This document shows positions 48,900 to 58,513 of a stretch of 64,000 nt of DNA, piece after piece. This DNA is from Agarivorans gilvus. GTDB lineage: Bacteria > Pseudomonadota > Gammaproteobacteria > Enterobacterales > Celerinatantimonadaceae. The DNA is taken from contig NZ_CP013021.1 of assembly GCF_001420915.1 (NCBI RefSeq), positions 3,878,501 to 3,942,500 of the forward strand. Reading direction: 5' to 3'. The notes below the pieces were generated by a model that saw nothing but the letters and a program-made list of their open reading frames with translations, searched no databases and was not told the origin of the DNA. Each line of letters opens with the position of its first letter. The first letter of the stretch is position 1. The position numbers were made by a program, and so were the translations under genes.

Positions 48900-51896
48900 A
48901 TGGCGAATTTTCGTAAACTGCAAAATTCGGTAGGCAGTATTACCATTGACGAATCAGGTAAGGTGCATTCGTTTGATTCGGTTGCTGAACGTATTTTTGG
49001 TTATGTGTCGAGTGAAGTGATTGGGCAAAATGTCTCGATATTGATGCCAGAACCTCACCGCTCTCATCACGACGGTTATTTAAAGCGTTATTTAGCCGAG
49101 GCCAGCGAACATATTATTGGTCGTGGTCGCGAATTGCTTGGCTTGCACAAAGATGGTCATACCTTCCCAATCTGGTTGGCGGTCAACTACGTGCAAGTGG
49201 AAGGGATTACCCTATTTACCGGGGCGGTACTTGACCTTAGCTCCCAAAAACAAACCGAACGTGAATTATCGCGCAGTGAAGAGTTATCCCGAGCCGTATT
49301 AGATACTGCAGTAAACCCAATTATTACCATTAATCGGTTTGGCCAGATCCAGTCTTTCAATAATTCTGCGGAAAAGTTTTTTGGTTTTACCCGTGAAGAG
49401 GTGCTGGATAAGAACGTTAACATTCTTATGCCAGAGCCGGATCATTCCCATCACGACAGTTATTTATCTAATTACCTTAAAACCGGCTCACCCAAAATTA
49501 TTGGTACTGGTCGCGAAGTGGTGGCAAAAACCAAGCATGGCGCATTGGTGCCGATTCATCTGTCGGTGGGTGAGATGGAAATGGATGATGAAACCATGTT
49601 TGTTGGCATCATCACCGATATCTCACAGCAAAAAGCCGTAGAAAAAGAATTACTGCAACACCGTGAACGGCTGGAAGAACTGGTTGCCCTAGCCACCGAA
49701 GAAGTTGAAGCCATTGTAAAAACCGCTGCCAATGGGGTGATTACCATCGATGAAAACGGCACCATCGACGTATTTAATCCATCGGCTGAGGCCTTGTTTG
49801 CTTGGCCAAGCGAGAAGGTTAAAGGCCAATCCATTTCCATGTTATTGAGCGAACCGGATGCGGCACTTTATCAGCAACATATTGCGCGTTACTTAGAGTT
49901 TGGCAGTAACCAAGAAATGGTTAAAGGTATTGAGGTACAAGCTAAACGTCGAAATGGCTCATTATTTGCCGCGTTAATCGCATCGGGGCATCGCGAATTA
50001 AAAAATGGTCGGCATTTATTTGTGGTATTTATTCACGATATTACCGAGCAAAAACGTACCGAAGAAGTTTTACGCATCGCTAAAGAATCTGCCGAACAAG
50101 GGGTAAAAACCAAAGCCGCGTTTTTGGCTAATATGAGTCACGAAATCCGCACTCCGATGAACGCGATTATTGGTTTTTCAGAGTTAGTGCAGCAATCTCC
50201 TCAGTTGCCGCAAAGCCTGTCTCAGCACATGAATACCATTGTTAACTCATCTAAGGCCTTATTGAGTTTGTTAAACGATATTCTGGATGTGTCGAAACTG
50301 GAAAGTGAGCAATTCAGCCTTGACTCAGTGGCGTTTAATCTGCCGAATGTGATTCGGGATGCGCTGCAAATGCTGGAGTACCGAGCCAACGAAAAAGCCT
50401 TGCAACTGCTATTAGATTACCCTCCGCAACTACCTATGGTATTTGTTGGTGACCCATTACGTTTGCGTCAGGTATTAATTAACCTAGTGGGTAATTCGGT
50501 GAAATTTACCGATAAGGGGGTGGTGAAGGTGAGTGTTGAAACCACCGATATTGCCGACCAGCTATTGATTAGTGTAAGTGATACCGGCATTGGCATGTCG
50601 GCGGAACAATTGGATAAGGTGTTTGAACCCTTTAGTCAGGCCGATATTTCGATCTCGCGTCGTTATGGTGGTACAGGGCTAGGTACCACTATTTGTAAGC
50701 AACTGGTGAGCCTAATGGGCGGTACCATTTGGGCGCAAAGCGAGCAAGGAAAAGGCAGCCAATTCCAGTTCACCTGTCGTTTACCGGTTGCCTCGGATGA
50801 TAGCGCCGAGATTTTATTCGACGATGGGCAGCCTAAAAGTGAAGAGTATTATTCACCACGTTTGTTCTCGGTGTTGTTAGCCGAAGACATCAAAGAAAAC
50901 GCCATTCTGGTATCACTGCGGTTAGAGCAGCAAGGACACCAAGTCGATTGGGTTACCGATGGCGAAAAAGCGCTAAACGCATACAAAAACGGCCACTTCG
51001 ATTTAATTTTAATGGATGTAATGATGCCTGAGATGGACGGCTTAGAAGCGACTCGCATTATTCGTCGTATAGAGAAAGAAAGCGGCCAGCATATTCCGAT
51101 TATTGCGCTTACCGCCAGTATTATGCAGGAAGACCACCTCAACTGTACTAATGCAGGAATGGATGCGGTAGAAGGTAAACCCATCGATTTTGCTAAGCTG
51201 TTGGATACCATGGAGCAAACCGTTCCGGTTGATAAAGGCAGGCCTAATACCATCAAACGGGTGGGAGGGCGCCGTCATCCGCTTGTGGATTTCTCGCCAG
51301 TTGAGGCCGTAGCTAATTATCGCAAGGCGATTAGCGTATGGGGAGACCCAGTTGTGTACGCTACGGCCTTACATTCGTTTGCTAAAGATCATCAACAAGA
51401 TGCGTCTCATATCGCTAAGTTGCTGGAGGGCGATCGTTATAGTATTGAGCGGGCCCGTGATGTAGCTCATGCGCTAAAAGGCGTGTCGGGTAATTTAATG
51501 TTGGACCGCATCTATGCTGTTAGTCTGCACATTAATAATCACTTTAGAACCTCCATCCTCAGTGACTTGCGTAACGACCTCAAAGACTTAGACAAGGCCA
51601 TCGCTACTGCGGTGGCGGCAATTAATAAATTGGAACTACCCGAACAGACTGAAGTAGTCGCGAAGCGCTTTGATGCTCAAGAAGTATTGAAATTAGTGAA
51701 TGCCTTGTTGTTGTCGTATGAGCAGTTAAACCCTGATCTTGCTTCACCCATCATCGATCGTTTATTGGAATATGTAGACAGTGCCACAGTGGCACCAGTG
51801 TTAGCTGAGCTTAATGCCTATGATTTTGATAGTGCCAGAGAAAAAACCATAGAAATGGCCTCTAGCCTTGGCTTAAATGTGGGAGAACAACAATGA
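48900..51896 (+). CDS. Hybrid histidine kinase with FixL-like haem PAS domains
   Basis: A 998-residue soluble kinase: three PAS domains (about 8-118, 130-242, 270-385), kinase core (phospho-acceptor His414 in NMSHEIRTPMNAIIGFSE; HATPase to about 640 with GGTGLGTTICKQL), receiver (Asp706 in LMDVMMPEMDG) and an Hpt domain (His857 in HALKGVSGNL). PAS1 keeps all haem-pocket residues of FixL: proximal His57 in HHDGY, Arg63, His71, Ile72 and Arg77. PAS2 keeps His185 and Arg205. PAS3 lacks the histidine. There is no transmembrane helix. It is coupled (4-nt overlap) to an HD-GYP regulator, so oxygen or another gas may tune cyclic di-GMP. Confidence 0.93.
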   Translation: MANFRKLQNSVGSITIDESGKVHSFDSVAERIFGYVSSEVIGQNVSILMPEPHRSHHDGYLKRYLAEASEHIIGRGRELLGLHKDGHTFPIWLAVNYVQVEGITLFTGAVLDLSSQKQTERELSRSEELSRAVLDTAVNPIITINRFGQIQSFNNSAEKFFGFTREEVLDKNVNILMPEPDHSHHDSYLSNYLKTGSPKIIGTGREVVAKTKHGALVPIHLSVGEMEMDDETMFVGIITDISQQKAVEKELLQHRERLEELVALATEEVEAIVKTAANGVITIDENGTIDVFNPSAEALFAWPSEKVKGQSISMLLSEPDAALYQQHIARYLEFGSNQEMVKGIEVQAKRRNGSLFAALIASGHRELKNGRHLFVVFIHDITEQKRTEEVLRIAKESAEQGVKTKAAFLANMSHEIRTPMNAIIGFSELVQQSPQLPQSLSQHMNTIVNSSKALLSLLNDILDVSKLESEQFSLDSVAFNLPNVIRDALQMLEYRANEKALQLLLDYPPQLPMVFVGDPLRLRQVLINLVGNSVKFTDKGVVKVSVETTDIADQLLISVSDTGIGMSAEQLDKVFEPFSQADISISRRYGGTGLGTTICKQLVSLMGGTIWAQSEQGKGSQFQFTCRLPVASDDSAEILFDDGQPKSEEYYSPRLFSVLLAEDIKENAILVSLRLEQQGHQVDWVTDGEKALNAYKNGHFDLILMDVMMPEMDGLEATRIIRRIEKESGQHIPIIALTASIMQEDHLNCTNAGMDAVEGKPIDFAKLLDTMEQTVPVDKGRPNTIKRVGGRRHPLVDFSPVEAVANYRKAISVWGDPVVYATALHSFAKDHQQDASHIAKLLEGDRYSIERARDVAHALKGVSGNLMLDRIYAVSLHINNHFRTSILSDLRNDLKDLDKAIATAVAAINKLELPEQTEVVAKRFDAQEVLKLVNALLLSYEQLNPDLASPIIDRLLEYVDSATVAPVLAELNAYDFDSAREKTIEMASSLGLNVGEQQ

Positions 51897-52924
51897 TCAG
51901 CAAAGTGCTATTAGTGGACGATGAGCCAAATAATTTGAATGTGTTAAAACAGATCTTGGCCGATAAATATCAATTGCTGTTTGCCAACAATGGCAGCAGA
52001 GCGATTGATGCCGCACTCAAGCATAGCCCTGATATTATTTTGCTCGACATTATGATGCCAGATATGGACGGTTATAAAGTGTGCCGCACTTTAAAAGAGC
52101 TACCTTCAACCCAAAAAATACCGGTGATTTTTGTTAGTGCCATGAGTGAAGTGGAAGATGAAGCCATGGGCTTTGATGTGGGCGCAGTGGATTACATTCA
52201 AAAGCCAGTATCGGCACCCATCGTATTACGCCGAGTACAAACCCACTTGTCTTTAGTACACGCTCGGGAATTGGAAGATAACCAAAAAGCCGCGATGTTT
52301 ATGTTAGGTGAAGCGGGGCATTACAACGATACCGATACCGGGGCGCATATTTGGCGAATGGCCGCTTATGCCAGAATTATTGCCGAAGGGGCGGGGTGGG
52401 ATGAAGAGTTAGCCGAACGTTTAGAAATGGCGGCACCGATGCACGATACCGGAAAAATTGGTATTTCCGATACCATTCTTAAAGCGCCTAGGCAACTGAG
52501 CCCTCAGGAGTGGGTAATCATGAAAACCCATACTGAAATTGGCTATAAAATTCTTAGTATGAGTAAAAACCCGCTGTTTAGTTTAGCGGCAGAAATTGCG
52601 CGTTATCATCATGAAAAATGGGACGGTAGCGGCTACCCCAAAGGTTTGAAGGGAGAAGATATTCCCCAGTCGGCACGCATCGTCGCCATTGCCGATGTAT
52701 TTGATGCGCTTACTAAGAAACGCCCGTATAAAGACGCTTGGCCAATTGAGCGAGCGATTGCCACCATTGAGGCAGAGGCGGGCAGTCATTTTGACCCGAA
52801 CTTGGTGGAGATTTTCCATAATTCTTTACCACAAATATTAGAAGCCAAACAGAAATGGGACTTAGCCGAACAATCGGGTAAATCTTGCTATGAACAGATC
52901 GCCCTTGAGGATATGGCGGACTAA
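51893..52924 (+). CDS. HD-GYP response regulator, cyclic di-GMP phosphodiesterase
   Basis: A 343-residue protein: receiver (about 1-125; VDDEPNNLNVLKQIL, phospho-acceptor Asp in IILLDIMMPDMDG) and an HD-GYP phosphodiesterase (about 140-325) with MHDTGKIGI, the HTEIGY motif and HHEKWDGSGYPKGLKGEDIP. All expected metal-binding and GYP residues are present. It overlaps the kinase gene by 4 nt and is its obvious phosphorylation target. Confidence 0.94.
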   Translation: MISKVLLVDDEPNNLNVLKQILADKYQLLFANNGSRAIDAALKHSPDIILLDIMMPDMDGYKVCRTLKELPSTQKIPVIFVSAMSEVEDEAMGFDVGAVDYIQKPVSAPIVLRRVQTHLSLVHARELEDNQKAAMFMLGEAGHYNDTDTGAHIWRMAAYARIIAEGAGWDEELAERLEMAAPMHDTGKIGISDTILKAPRQLSPQEWVIMKTHTEIGYKILSMSKNPLFSLAAEIARYHHEKWDGSGYPKGLKGEDIPQSARIVAIADVFDALTKKRPYKDAWPIERAIATIEAEAGSHFDPNLVEIFHNSLPQILEAKQKWDLAEQSGKSCYEQIALEDMAD

Positions 52925-52927
52925 AAG

Positions 52928-52955
52928 CACCGTTCACGGAGGCATGTGAACGGTG
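52928..52955 (+). terminator. Inverted repeat after the HD-GYP gene
   Basis: A perfect 10-bp stem CACCGTTCAC/GTGAACGGTG with an 8-nt loop, 3 nt after the stop. There is no T-run, so it is a weak or rho-assisted terminator. Confidence 0.5.
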
Positions 52956-52979
52956 GTGTATAAGCAGAGCTTCGCTTTG

Positions 52980-54656
52980 TTATAGGGCAGGAGTATGACT
53001 TGGCGCTTGGCGAGGCTGAGCCATCTTCTCGTAGGCGTAAGCGATTTTGATTAAGCTGGCTTCATCAAATTCACGGGCCAGCATTTCCATCCCGACCGGC
53101 AGCTGGGGCTCGCTATTGGTCATTCCCGCAGGCATGGTTAAGGCGGGGAAGCCAGAGAAGGGGCTAAGGCGATTATTGTCACCAGCTAGTGGAGCCTGTC
53201 CTAGCTCTGAAGCCAAGCCCAACATTGTAGGGTAGAGTAACACGTCATAGGCTTGGCCTAGAGGGATCCCTGCGTCATCGACATTGTTTAAGGCTTGCAT
53301 CAAGGCGTTGCGAACTTGGGTGGGGCGCTCGGTTTGGTTTAGCTGATAATCCTCGTTAGCACTTTGGTCACCGCAAAACAGGCCATAGTAGTAGAAGTAT
53401 TGCTGGTGGCGCACTTCATAGTCGAAGCTTGCGGCCAATGCGGCAAAGGATAGATGATGCCCATCGGCTAGCTCAGACCAGCTACCGAGGTAGTCAGTTA
53501 AGTCGTTACAAAACTCGTAACGTGAGACACTCTTATAGCGTTCAAAAATCTCACTCAGCTTAGGAATAGTGACCTCCTCAATCACCGCTCCTGCGGCTTG
53601 CATCTGCGCTAAGGCTGCTTCGATAGTGGCTTGGACCACTTGGTTTTGCTGCTCGCTGCCATCACCAAACATCTCCCTAACCACGCCAATGCGCGCGCCG
53701 TTTAGTGCGCCTTCATCTAAGTATTGAGTGTAAGAGTGCGGTACACCGGTAATAATTTGGTAGAGGAAGGGCGAGCTGATCAGTGGGGCATCGTAGGCAA
53801 AGTTTTCTCGCTGGCCGCTGTGAGCGCTGCTGTCAAAACCGACCATAGCATCAAGCAAATGCGCACAATCTTCAACAGTGCGACACATTGGCCCGCCAGT
53901 GTCTTGGCTGTGAGAAAGCGGCACGATGCCGTCTTGGCTAACTAGGCGCAGGCTGGGGCGTATGCCTACCAAGCCTTCCACTGATGAAGGAATGCGAATG
54001 GAACCGCCGGTATCGGTGCCAGTGCCCACCATGGCAAAACTCGCTGCAATGGCCGCGCCAGTACCCGATGAAGAGCCTCCCGGACCGCGCTCTAGATCGT
54101 AAGCATTTTTAGTTTGCCCTTCGATGGAGCTACTGCCTTCATACCCAAAGGCAAATTCGTCGAGGTTAGCTTTACCTAAAATAATCGCCCCACGCTGTTT
54201 CATACGAGTAATAGTGAAGGCATTATCCGGTGGCATATTAAATTGCATGGCTAAGCCTCCGGCGGTGGTGGCCATATCGTCGGTATCAAAGTTATCTTTA
54301 ACTAATACCGTCACACAGTGTAGCGAGTCCATTTCCCCTGTTTCGGCATAGTGTTCATCTAAGGCTCGGGCTTCGGCTAGCGCATTGGGGTTGGTGCTAA
54401 TTACCGCATGTAACTCTGGCCCTACATCGTCGTAGGCATCAATTCGGTCTAAGTAGCTTTGTACTACGGCCTCACAGCTGGTGGTATTGGCGGCAAGCGC
54501 GGCATGCAGTTGACTAATGGTGCCTTCAACTGGTGAGAAGGTGGCGGGTTGTTGATTTTCTTGGTCATTCTGTTGCTGGATATTATTGTCATTACAGCCG
54601 CTGACTAAAGCTGCAAAGCAAGCTGCCGCCAATATGTTTTTGTTAGTCGTTAACAT
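52980..54656 (-). CDS. Amidase-signature family lipoprotein
   Basis: A 558-residue amidase with a lipoprotein signal (lipobox LVSGC, Cys21). The Ser-cisSer-Lys site is visible: Lys in VLVKDNFDTDD, the glycine/serine loop GGSSSGTGAAIA and the GTDTGGSIRIPSS nucleophile segment. It would hydrolyse an amide in the periplasm or at the outer membrane; the substrate is unknown. It is a single gene, with the AraC-type regulator on the same strand about 390 nt upstream. Confidence 0.92.
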   Translation of the reverse strand: MLTTNKNILAAACFAALVSGCNDNNIQQQNDQENQQPATFSPVEGTISQLHAALAANTTSCEAVVQSYLDRIDAYDDVGPELHAVISTNPNALAEARALDEHYAETGEMDSLHCVTVLVKDNFDTDDMATTAGGLAMQFNMPPDNAFTITRMKQRGAIILGKANLDEFAFGYEGSSSIEGQTKNAYDLERGPGGSSSGTGAAIAASFAMVGTGTDTGGSIRIPSSVEGLVGIRPSLRLVSQDGIVPLSHSQDTGGPMCRTVEDCAHLLDAMVGFDSSAHSGQRENFAYDAPLISSPFLYQIITGVPHSYTQYLDEGALNGARIGVVREMFGDGSEQQNQVVQATIEAALAQMQAAGAVIEEVTIPKLSEIFERYKSVSRYEFCNDLTDYLGSWSELADGHHLSFAALAASFDYEVRHQQYFYYYGLFCGDQSANEDYQLNQTERPTQVRNALMQALNNVDDAGIPLGQAYDVLLYPTMLGLASELGQAPLAGDNNRLSPFSGFPALTMPAGMTNSEPQLPVGMEMLAREFDEASLIKIAYAYEKMAQPRQAPSHTPAL

Positions 54657-55043
54657 GGATCCTCCATAAAATATTCGCCTCGTTCTGGGCTATAGCTAGC
54701 TATACCGAGGCTGGCGCTATTCCGCTTCTTTCTCTGCAAATTTAAATAAAGTCTTTGGATTAATTTTTTCGACTTGGCAAAGACGCAATTTTTGTAGAGA
54801 AAAATGCTATATCGATGGCGCGGCCTTGCTTCAGTACCAGCGCTTAATATGGCGGTATATTGGGGGAAAACGCTTTTGCAGCAGGTTATGAGCTTGGTCG
54901 CTAAAAGCGAGTTTTAGACGTTCTTAACGCAAGTCAGCAACGCGCTGGCGTGTGGGGCTGTGTATAGTCACTGGAATAGCGAGCACTTAGTCATCATGGT
55001 TGCCAAGCTTGGCTTTTAATAAGTTGAGCTAAGCGAGGGTGTT
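54657..55043. other. Gene-free stretch between AraC regulator and amidase
   Basis: About 390 nt that should hold the amidase promoter. AT-rich in its left part, with no ORF, repeat or terminator that I can support. Confidence 0.5.
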
Positions 55044-56246
55044 TTAGCAGGGCTTGATGCTGAGTTGTTCGGCTCGGTATTGGCGAGGGGTCATGCCGGT
55101 GAGTTTCTTAAAATGGGTATAAAAGGTAGAACTGCTGCTAAAGCCGACTTGATAACCGATGTCGGTGACGGAATAACGCAGCATGTTGGGGGCGATTAAT
55201 AGCTGGCGGGCCTCGTTAACTCGATATTCATTAATGTAATCGTAAAAGGAACGTTGCGCATAACCATTAAAGGTTTCTGATAAGTGATGCACCGATACAT
55301 CTAACATGGCGGCCAGTTCTGAGATTTTGAGGCCGGTTTCTAAGTATGGCTGTTGTTGCTGCATTAGGTGCTGAACCTTGTGCCAAAGTTCAGTTGCCGC
55401 GCTGTGGGTGAGGCTGCTGGTTTGGTATTTCTTTTCTAGGACATCTTGTGGCTTGGTTTTTGTTGTTGCCGGGTGGCGAATAGGGCTGGCGACTGGCTCA
55501 TGCTGCTGAAAAATATCAATTTGCTTCATGCCTAATTGTAGCTGCACTAGGGTGAATATTAGGGTAACAAAAACAATGATATCGCCACTATTCACTGGGT
55601 GTTGTAAACCCAAGCCGCGGCATAACTCGATGAACACACAAATGATGACGGTAAACAAGGCGGCTAAAGGTAGAGCCTTAAGCCATTTTAAATCCACTTT
55701 AGACAGTTCTGAATAGTGCTTTTTCATATTCTCTTGATGCGGCTTGAGTCGCTTAAGGCAAGCGAGCGAGTAGCCGAGCAGCGAACACCAAGCGCAAAAT
55801 TTGTGCACTAAACGGTAATTTTGCACATTATTGGGATCGTCGTGGGCGTAAGCAAAATAGAGTAAGTCTCCGGCGCTCAAGGGCAACTGATTTAACCACA
55901 ATAGGGCAAACAGCGGTGCGGGAATAAAGTGAATCAGTAGTTTTCGCTGCAGCCGAAAATGCTGGTCGGTTTGCAGCTTGGTATAAAGCCAAAGCAGCGG
56001 GCCATACCACATTTGGCTGGCAATAAAAGCGAAGCTTAAATTACGCCACTGTGGCAGTTCTAGTTGAATCACATAGGCGAGCACCGAACTTGAGGTGAGC
56101 AGTGACATGCCAAGCAAGCATAAGCGAGTAAGCTTACTATTGGCATGCTGGGGCAACTGGCTAAACATAAATCCAAAGTGGAAACTAATCAGCACCAAGA
56201 TGACCAGAGTCTGGCTCATTAGGGTGATATTGGCAGGTAAGTGCAT
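55044..56246 (-). CDS. Membrane-bound AraC-family regulator
   Basis: A 400-residue protein: seven to eight hydrophobic helices over residues 8-235 and a C-terminal double helix-turn-helix of the AraC/XylS type (about 295-395; LKISELAAMLDVSVHHLSE and YSVTDIGYQVGFSSSSTFY, then GMTPRQYR). Such integral-membrane AraC proteins sense a signal at the membrane; the ligand and targets are unknown. It may control the downstream amidase or the divergent 56571 gene. Confidence 0.88.
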   Translation of the reverse strand: MHLPANITLMSQTLVILVLISFHFGFMFSQLPQHANSKLTRLCLLGMSLLTSSSVLAYVIQLELPQWRNLSFAFIASQMWYGPLLWLYTKLQTDQHFRLQRKLLIHFIPAPLFALLWLNQLPLSAGDLLYFAYAHDDPNNVQNYRLVHKFCAWCSLLGYSLACLKRLKPHQENMKKHYSELSKVDLKWLKALPLAALFTVIICVFIELCRGLGLQHPVNSGDIIVFVTLIFTLVQLQLGMKQIDIFQQHEPVASPIRHPATTKTKPQDVLEKKYQTSSLTHSAATELWHKVQHLMQQQQPYLETGLKISELAAMLDVSVHHLSETFNGYAQRSFYDYINEYRVNEARQLLIAPNMLRYSVTDIGYQVGFSSSSTFYTHFKKLTGMTPRQYRAEQLSIKPC

Positions 56247-56570
56247 GGAACTTCGGCTGGCTTATTGTTTTTTAAATTCGATAGGGCAAGCTAAATGCAA
56301 ATTTCACGCCTTGTTGTTGGCTGAAACGGAGTCTGGTTTGCTAATAATTTGAGATAAAAATGCCTAAAATCAAAAAAAGTTGCTGATTTGTTCCCTTGAA
56401 CCGTTGACCAAGGCCGGCTGATGTTTAACTATTTCCGCTATTGTTGCTTAAGCCAAGGCTCACCGTGCTGAGTGAAGTCTTGGTCCGCTCCGCTATTCGA
56501 TTCACTCAGGGAAGATAAGCAAACTGCGCTGAGTTTGAAGTGATTTTTACTAGACGCAAGAGGGGAAGCT
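56247..56570. other. Divergent region between AraC regulator and secreted protein
   Basis: About 320 nt, AT-rich near the AraC start. It contains one clean inverted repeat (56468-56509); nothing else is recognised. Confidence 0.5.
56468..56509. promoter_or_regulatory. Inverted repeat CTGAGTGAA...TTCACTCAG
   Basis: Two perfect 9-bp arms separated by 24 nt, 62 nt before the secreted-protein start. The wide spacing suits an operator for a dimer or a weak hairpin rather than a terminator. The binding protein is unknown; the divergent AraC regulator is one candidate. Confidence 0.4.
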
Positions 56571-57508
56571 ATGCGTTTTTTGTTGCTTATTTGTGCTATT
56601 TTTTTCGTCACTCCGGTGCTGGCAGCTACCTCGCCTAAGTGCCCCGGAGAAGAAGGCTACTTTTTTACCAATGATCGTCATTCGAAAAATCCTAGTGAAG
56701 GCGGGTTTATTTCCCATGATGCCGATGTCACCGACGACATATGGGTGGGTAAAAATGCCGCCATTTGTGGTTTTTCTTCGGTGACTAAATCGGCCAGGAT
56801 CCTCGGTCGCTCGGTGGTATGTGGTAACGCTAAGGTGCATGGCAGCCGCGCTAGAATTACCGGTTATGCTCGAGTATGTGGTAATGCTGAAGTGGACGGC
56901 ACTCATCAAGACGTGACCATGCAAGGTTATTTTGAGACGAACTCAGGCGTTTACAACAAAGGCACTTATAGCGCAGAGAAGCCAGCGCCAAAGGTGAAAA
57001 CCAAGTCCACTAGAGAGGTGGTGAGCGAATTTGTAAAAGCCTTAGGTAATTTTGAAGAAAGCTATTATTCATTCACCGACGGCGATATTCGCAAAATGGG
57101 CTATGAAGAAGAGTATTCGGTGAAGATCGATGATGCTAATAACCCTGTGAAGTGGTGGTGACGAAGTCTACCGAGCGTGAAGCTAAACGCGAAGATTATT
57201 ACGCCTTGGAGCCCTACGAGGAGCAAACCTTTCGCATCGACTTAGGCGAGCTGGATATTGGCGATGTGGAAGAGTCTGAATGGAAAAAGACTTACCGCGG
57301 CATGCTAATTTTTACTTTTTCGGTTGATCGCATAAAAACGGATGACTTATACGTATTTACCTATATAAAGCACACCGATGATGGTGATACTTGGTATACC
57401 CGTGAATACGAAACTATCGATGGATTGTGGATTAACGGTGAGTCTAAGAGTGGCTTGCAGAAGCTTAACGCCAAATTTAAGGCCGCGGTCGAGGTCTGTG
57501 GCGGCTAG
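56571..57508 (+). pseudogene. Secreted protein of unknown function, frameshifted
   Basis: The first frame (56571-57161) has a signal peptide (cleavage after VLAA) and a repeated motif region (VGKNAAICGFSSVTKSARI, SVVCGNAKVHGSARI-like, YARVCGNAEVDG) that looks like a left-handed beta-helix (hexapeptide-like repeat). It stops after NNPVKWW. A second frame begins at the overlap with only a GTG and continues smoothly as VVVTKSTEREAKREDYYALE to 57508. One missing base near 57150 would join them into one protein of about 312 residues. The function is unknown. Confidence 0.7.
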
Positions 57509-57679
57509 GTGCAAGTACTAGGTAATGAAAGGCGCTGCGGCGTCTTTTTTTATGGGCGTTTCTAATGTCTTACTGCTGGCAGCCTAGGTTTAAGCGAGCA
57601 GCGCGGCCTCTGGTTTGTCATATTAACTTCACAATAATGGCGTAATTTCTTCATATATCAGAAGGAGCTGTTGTTGTTT

Positions 57680-58513
57680 ATGAATGAGCTTGTGGCGCCG
57701 CTTTGGCACCATCCCCGCGCCCCACGTTATTATGCCTTAGCTGGTATTATCGGTTTGTCACTATTGCTGGTTTTACTTGAGTCGCCCCAAATAAACTTTC
57801 CAGCAAATATGAATTTTAAGCAGTTATCTTGCAAAGACATTCGTGCTTCCTACACTACTCAGGCTCAGCCTGAGGCCGCCCAGTTAGATCTGCTTATTCC
57901 TGCTCATGTATTGGCACAGCCGCTACTTGAGCAGTTGTGTGGGGAAGCGGCGTTGCAGGACGCCTATTCAGATATTGTGGTGCATTGGTTGCCGCGTGAA
58001 CAGCTGACACCCGAAACTATTTATCAGCAGCAATTTGAGGTGATGTGGGCGCGAGACTATCAGTTAGCGGGCTTGAGCCCTGATTATCAGCTGCACTATC
58101 AAGCCTTGGTCGCCCTGCCTACTTATCGCGTATTGTGGTTTGCTCGTCAAGCAATAGACCGCGAGTTATTAAGTACTCAGCGAATTGGCTTACTGCACGA
58201 TACCTTTAGCCGTTCTGGTTACCAGTTGCCTATGCAGGCCTTAAGTGACTTAGCGGTGGCGCCAGATTCAGCCCAGCTGCGCTTTTATCCCTCACGCCAG
58301 GCCTTAGTCGAAGCCCTAAATAAGGGCGAAGTGGCGGTGATCCCCGATACTAATTACAGCCCCTTATATCAGCAGCGCGAGCAATACTATCAAGCCGAGT
58401 TGGCCAGTAATGTGTCTGCGGGGGCGTGGTTTGTGTCTCGTAGTGTCAGTAATGATGCGGTGCTGCAAGTGTTGCAACAGCGTTTAAGTCAGCTACTTGA
58501 GTCCTTAGGATGA
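57680..58513 (+). CDS. Membrane-anchored periplasmic protein, possibly substrate-binding-like
   Basis: A 277-residue protein with one N-terminal transmembrane helix (LAGIIGLSLLLVLLES, about residues 21-36) and a periplasmic domain. The layout has strand-helix patterns that resemble a substrate-binding fold (DLLIPAHVLAQPLLEQLCG, IGLLHDTFSRSGYQ, EVAVIPDTNYSPLYQQ). I do not recognise the family. The start is uncertain: the ATG at 57680 is 12 nt after GGAG, and TTG codons at 57671/57674 lie closer. It is coupled (ATGA) to the next gene and likely passes a signal to it. Confidence 0.6.
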   Translation: MNELVAPLWHHPRAPRYYALAGIIGLSLLLVLLESPQINFPANMNFKQLSCKDIRASYTTQAQPEAAQLDLLIPAHVLAQPLLEQLCGEAALQDAYSDIVVHWLPREQLTPETIYQQQFEVMWARDYQLAGLSPDYQLHYQALVALPTYRVLWFARQAIDRELLSTQRIGLLHDTFSRSGYQLPMQALSDLAVAPDSAQLRFYPSRQALVEALNKGEVAVIPDTNYSPLYQQREQYYQAELASNVSAGAWFVSRSVSNDAVLQVLQQRLSQLLESLG

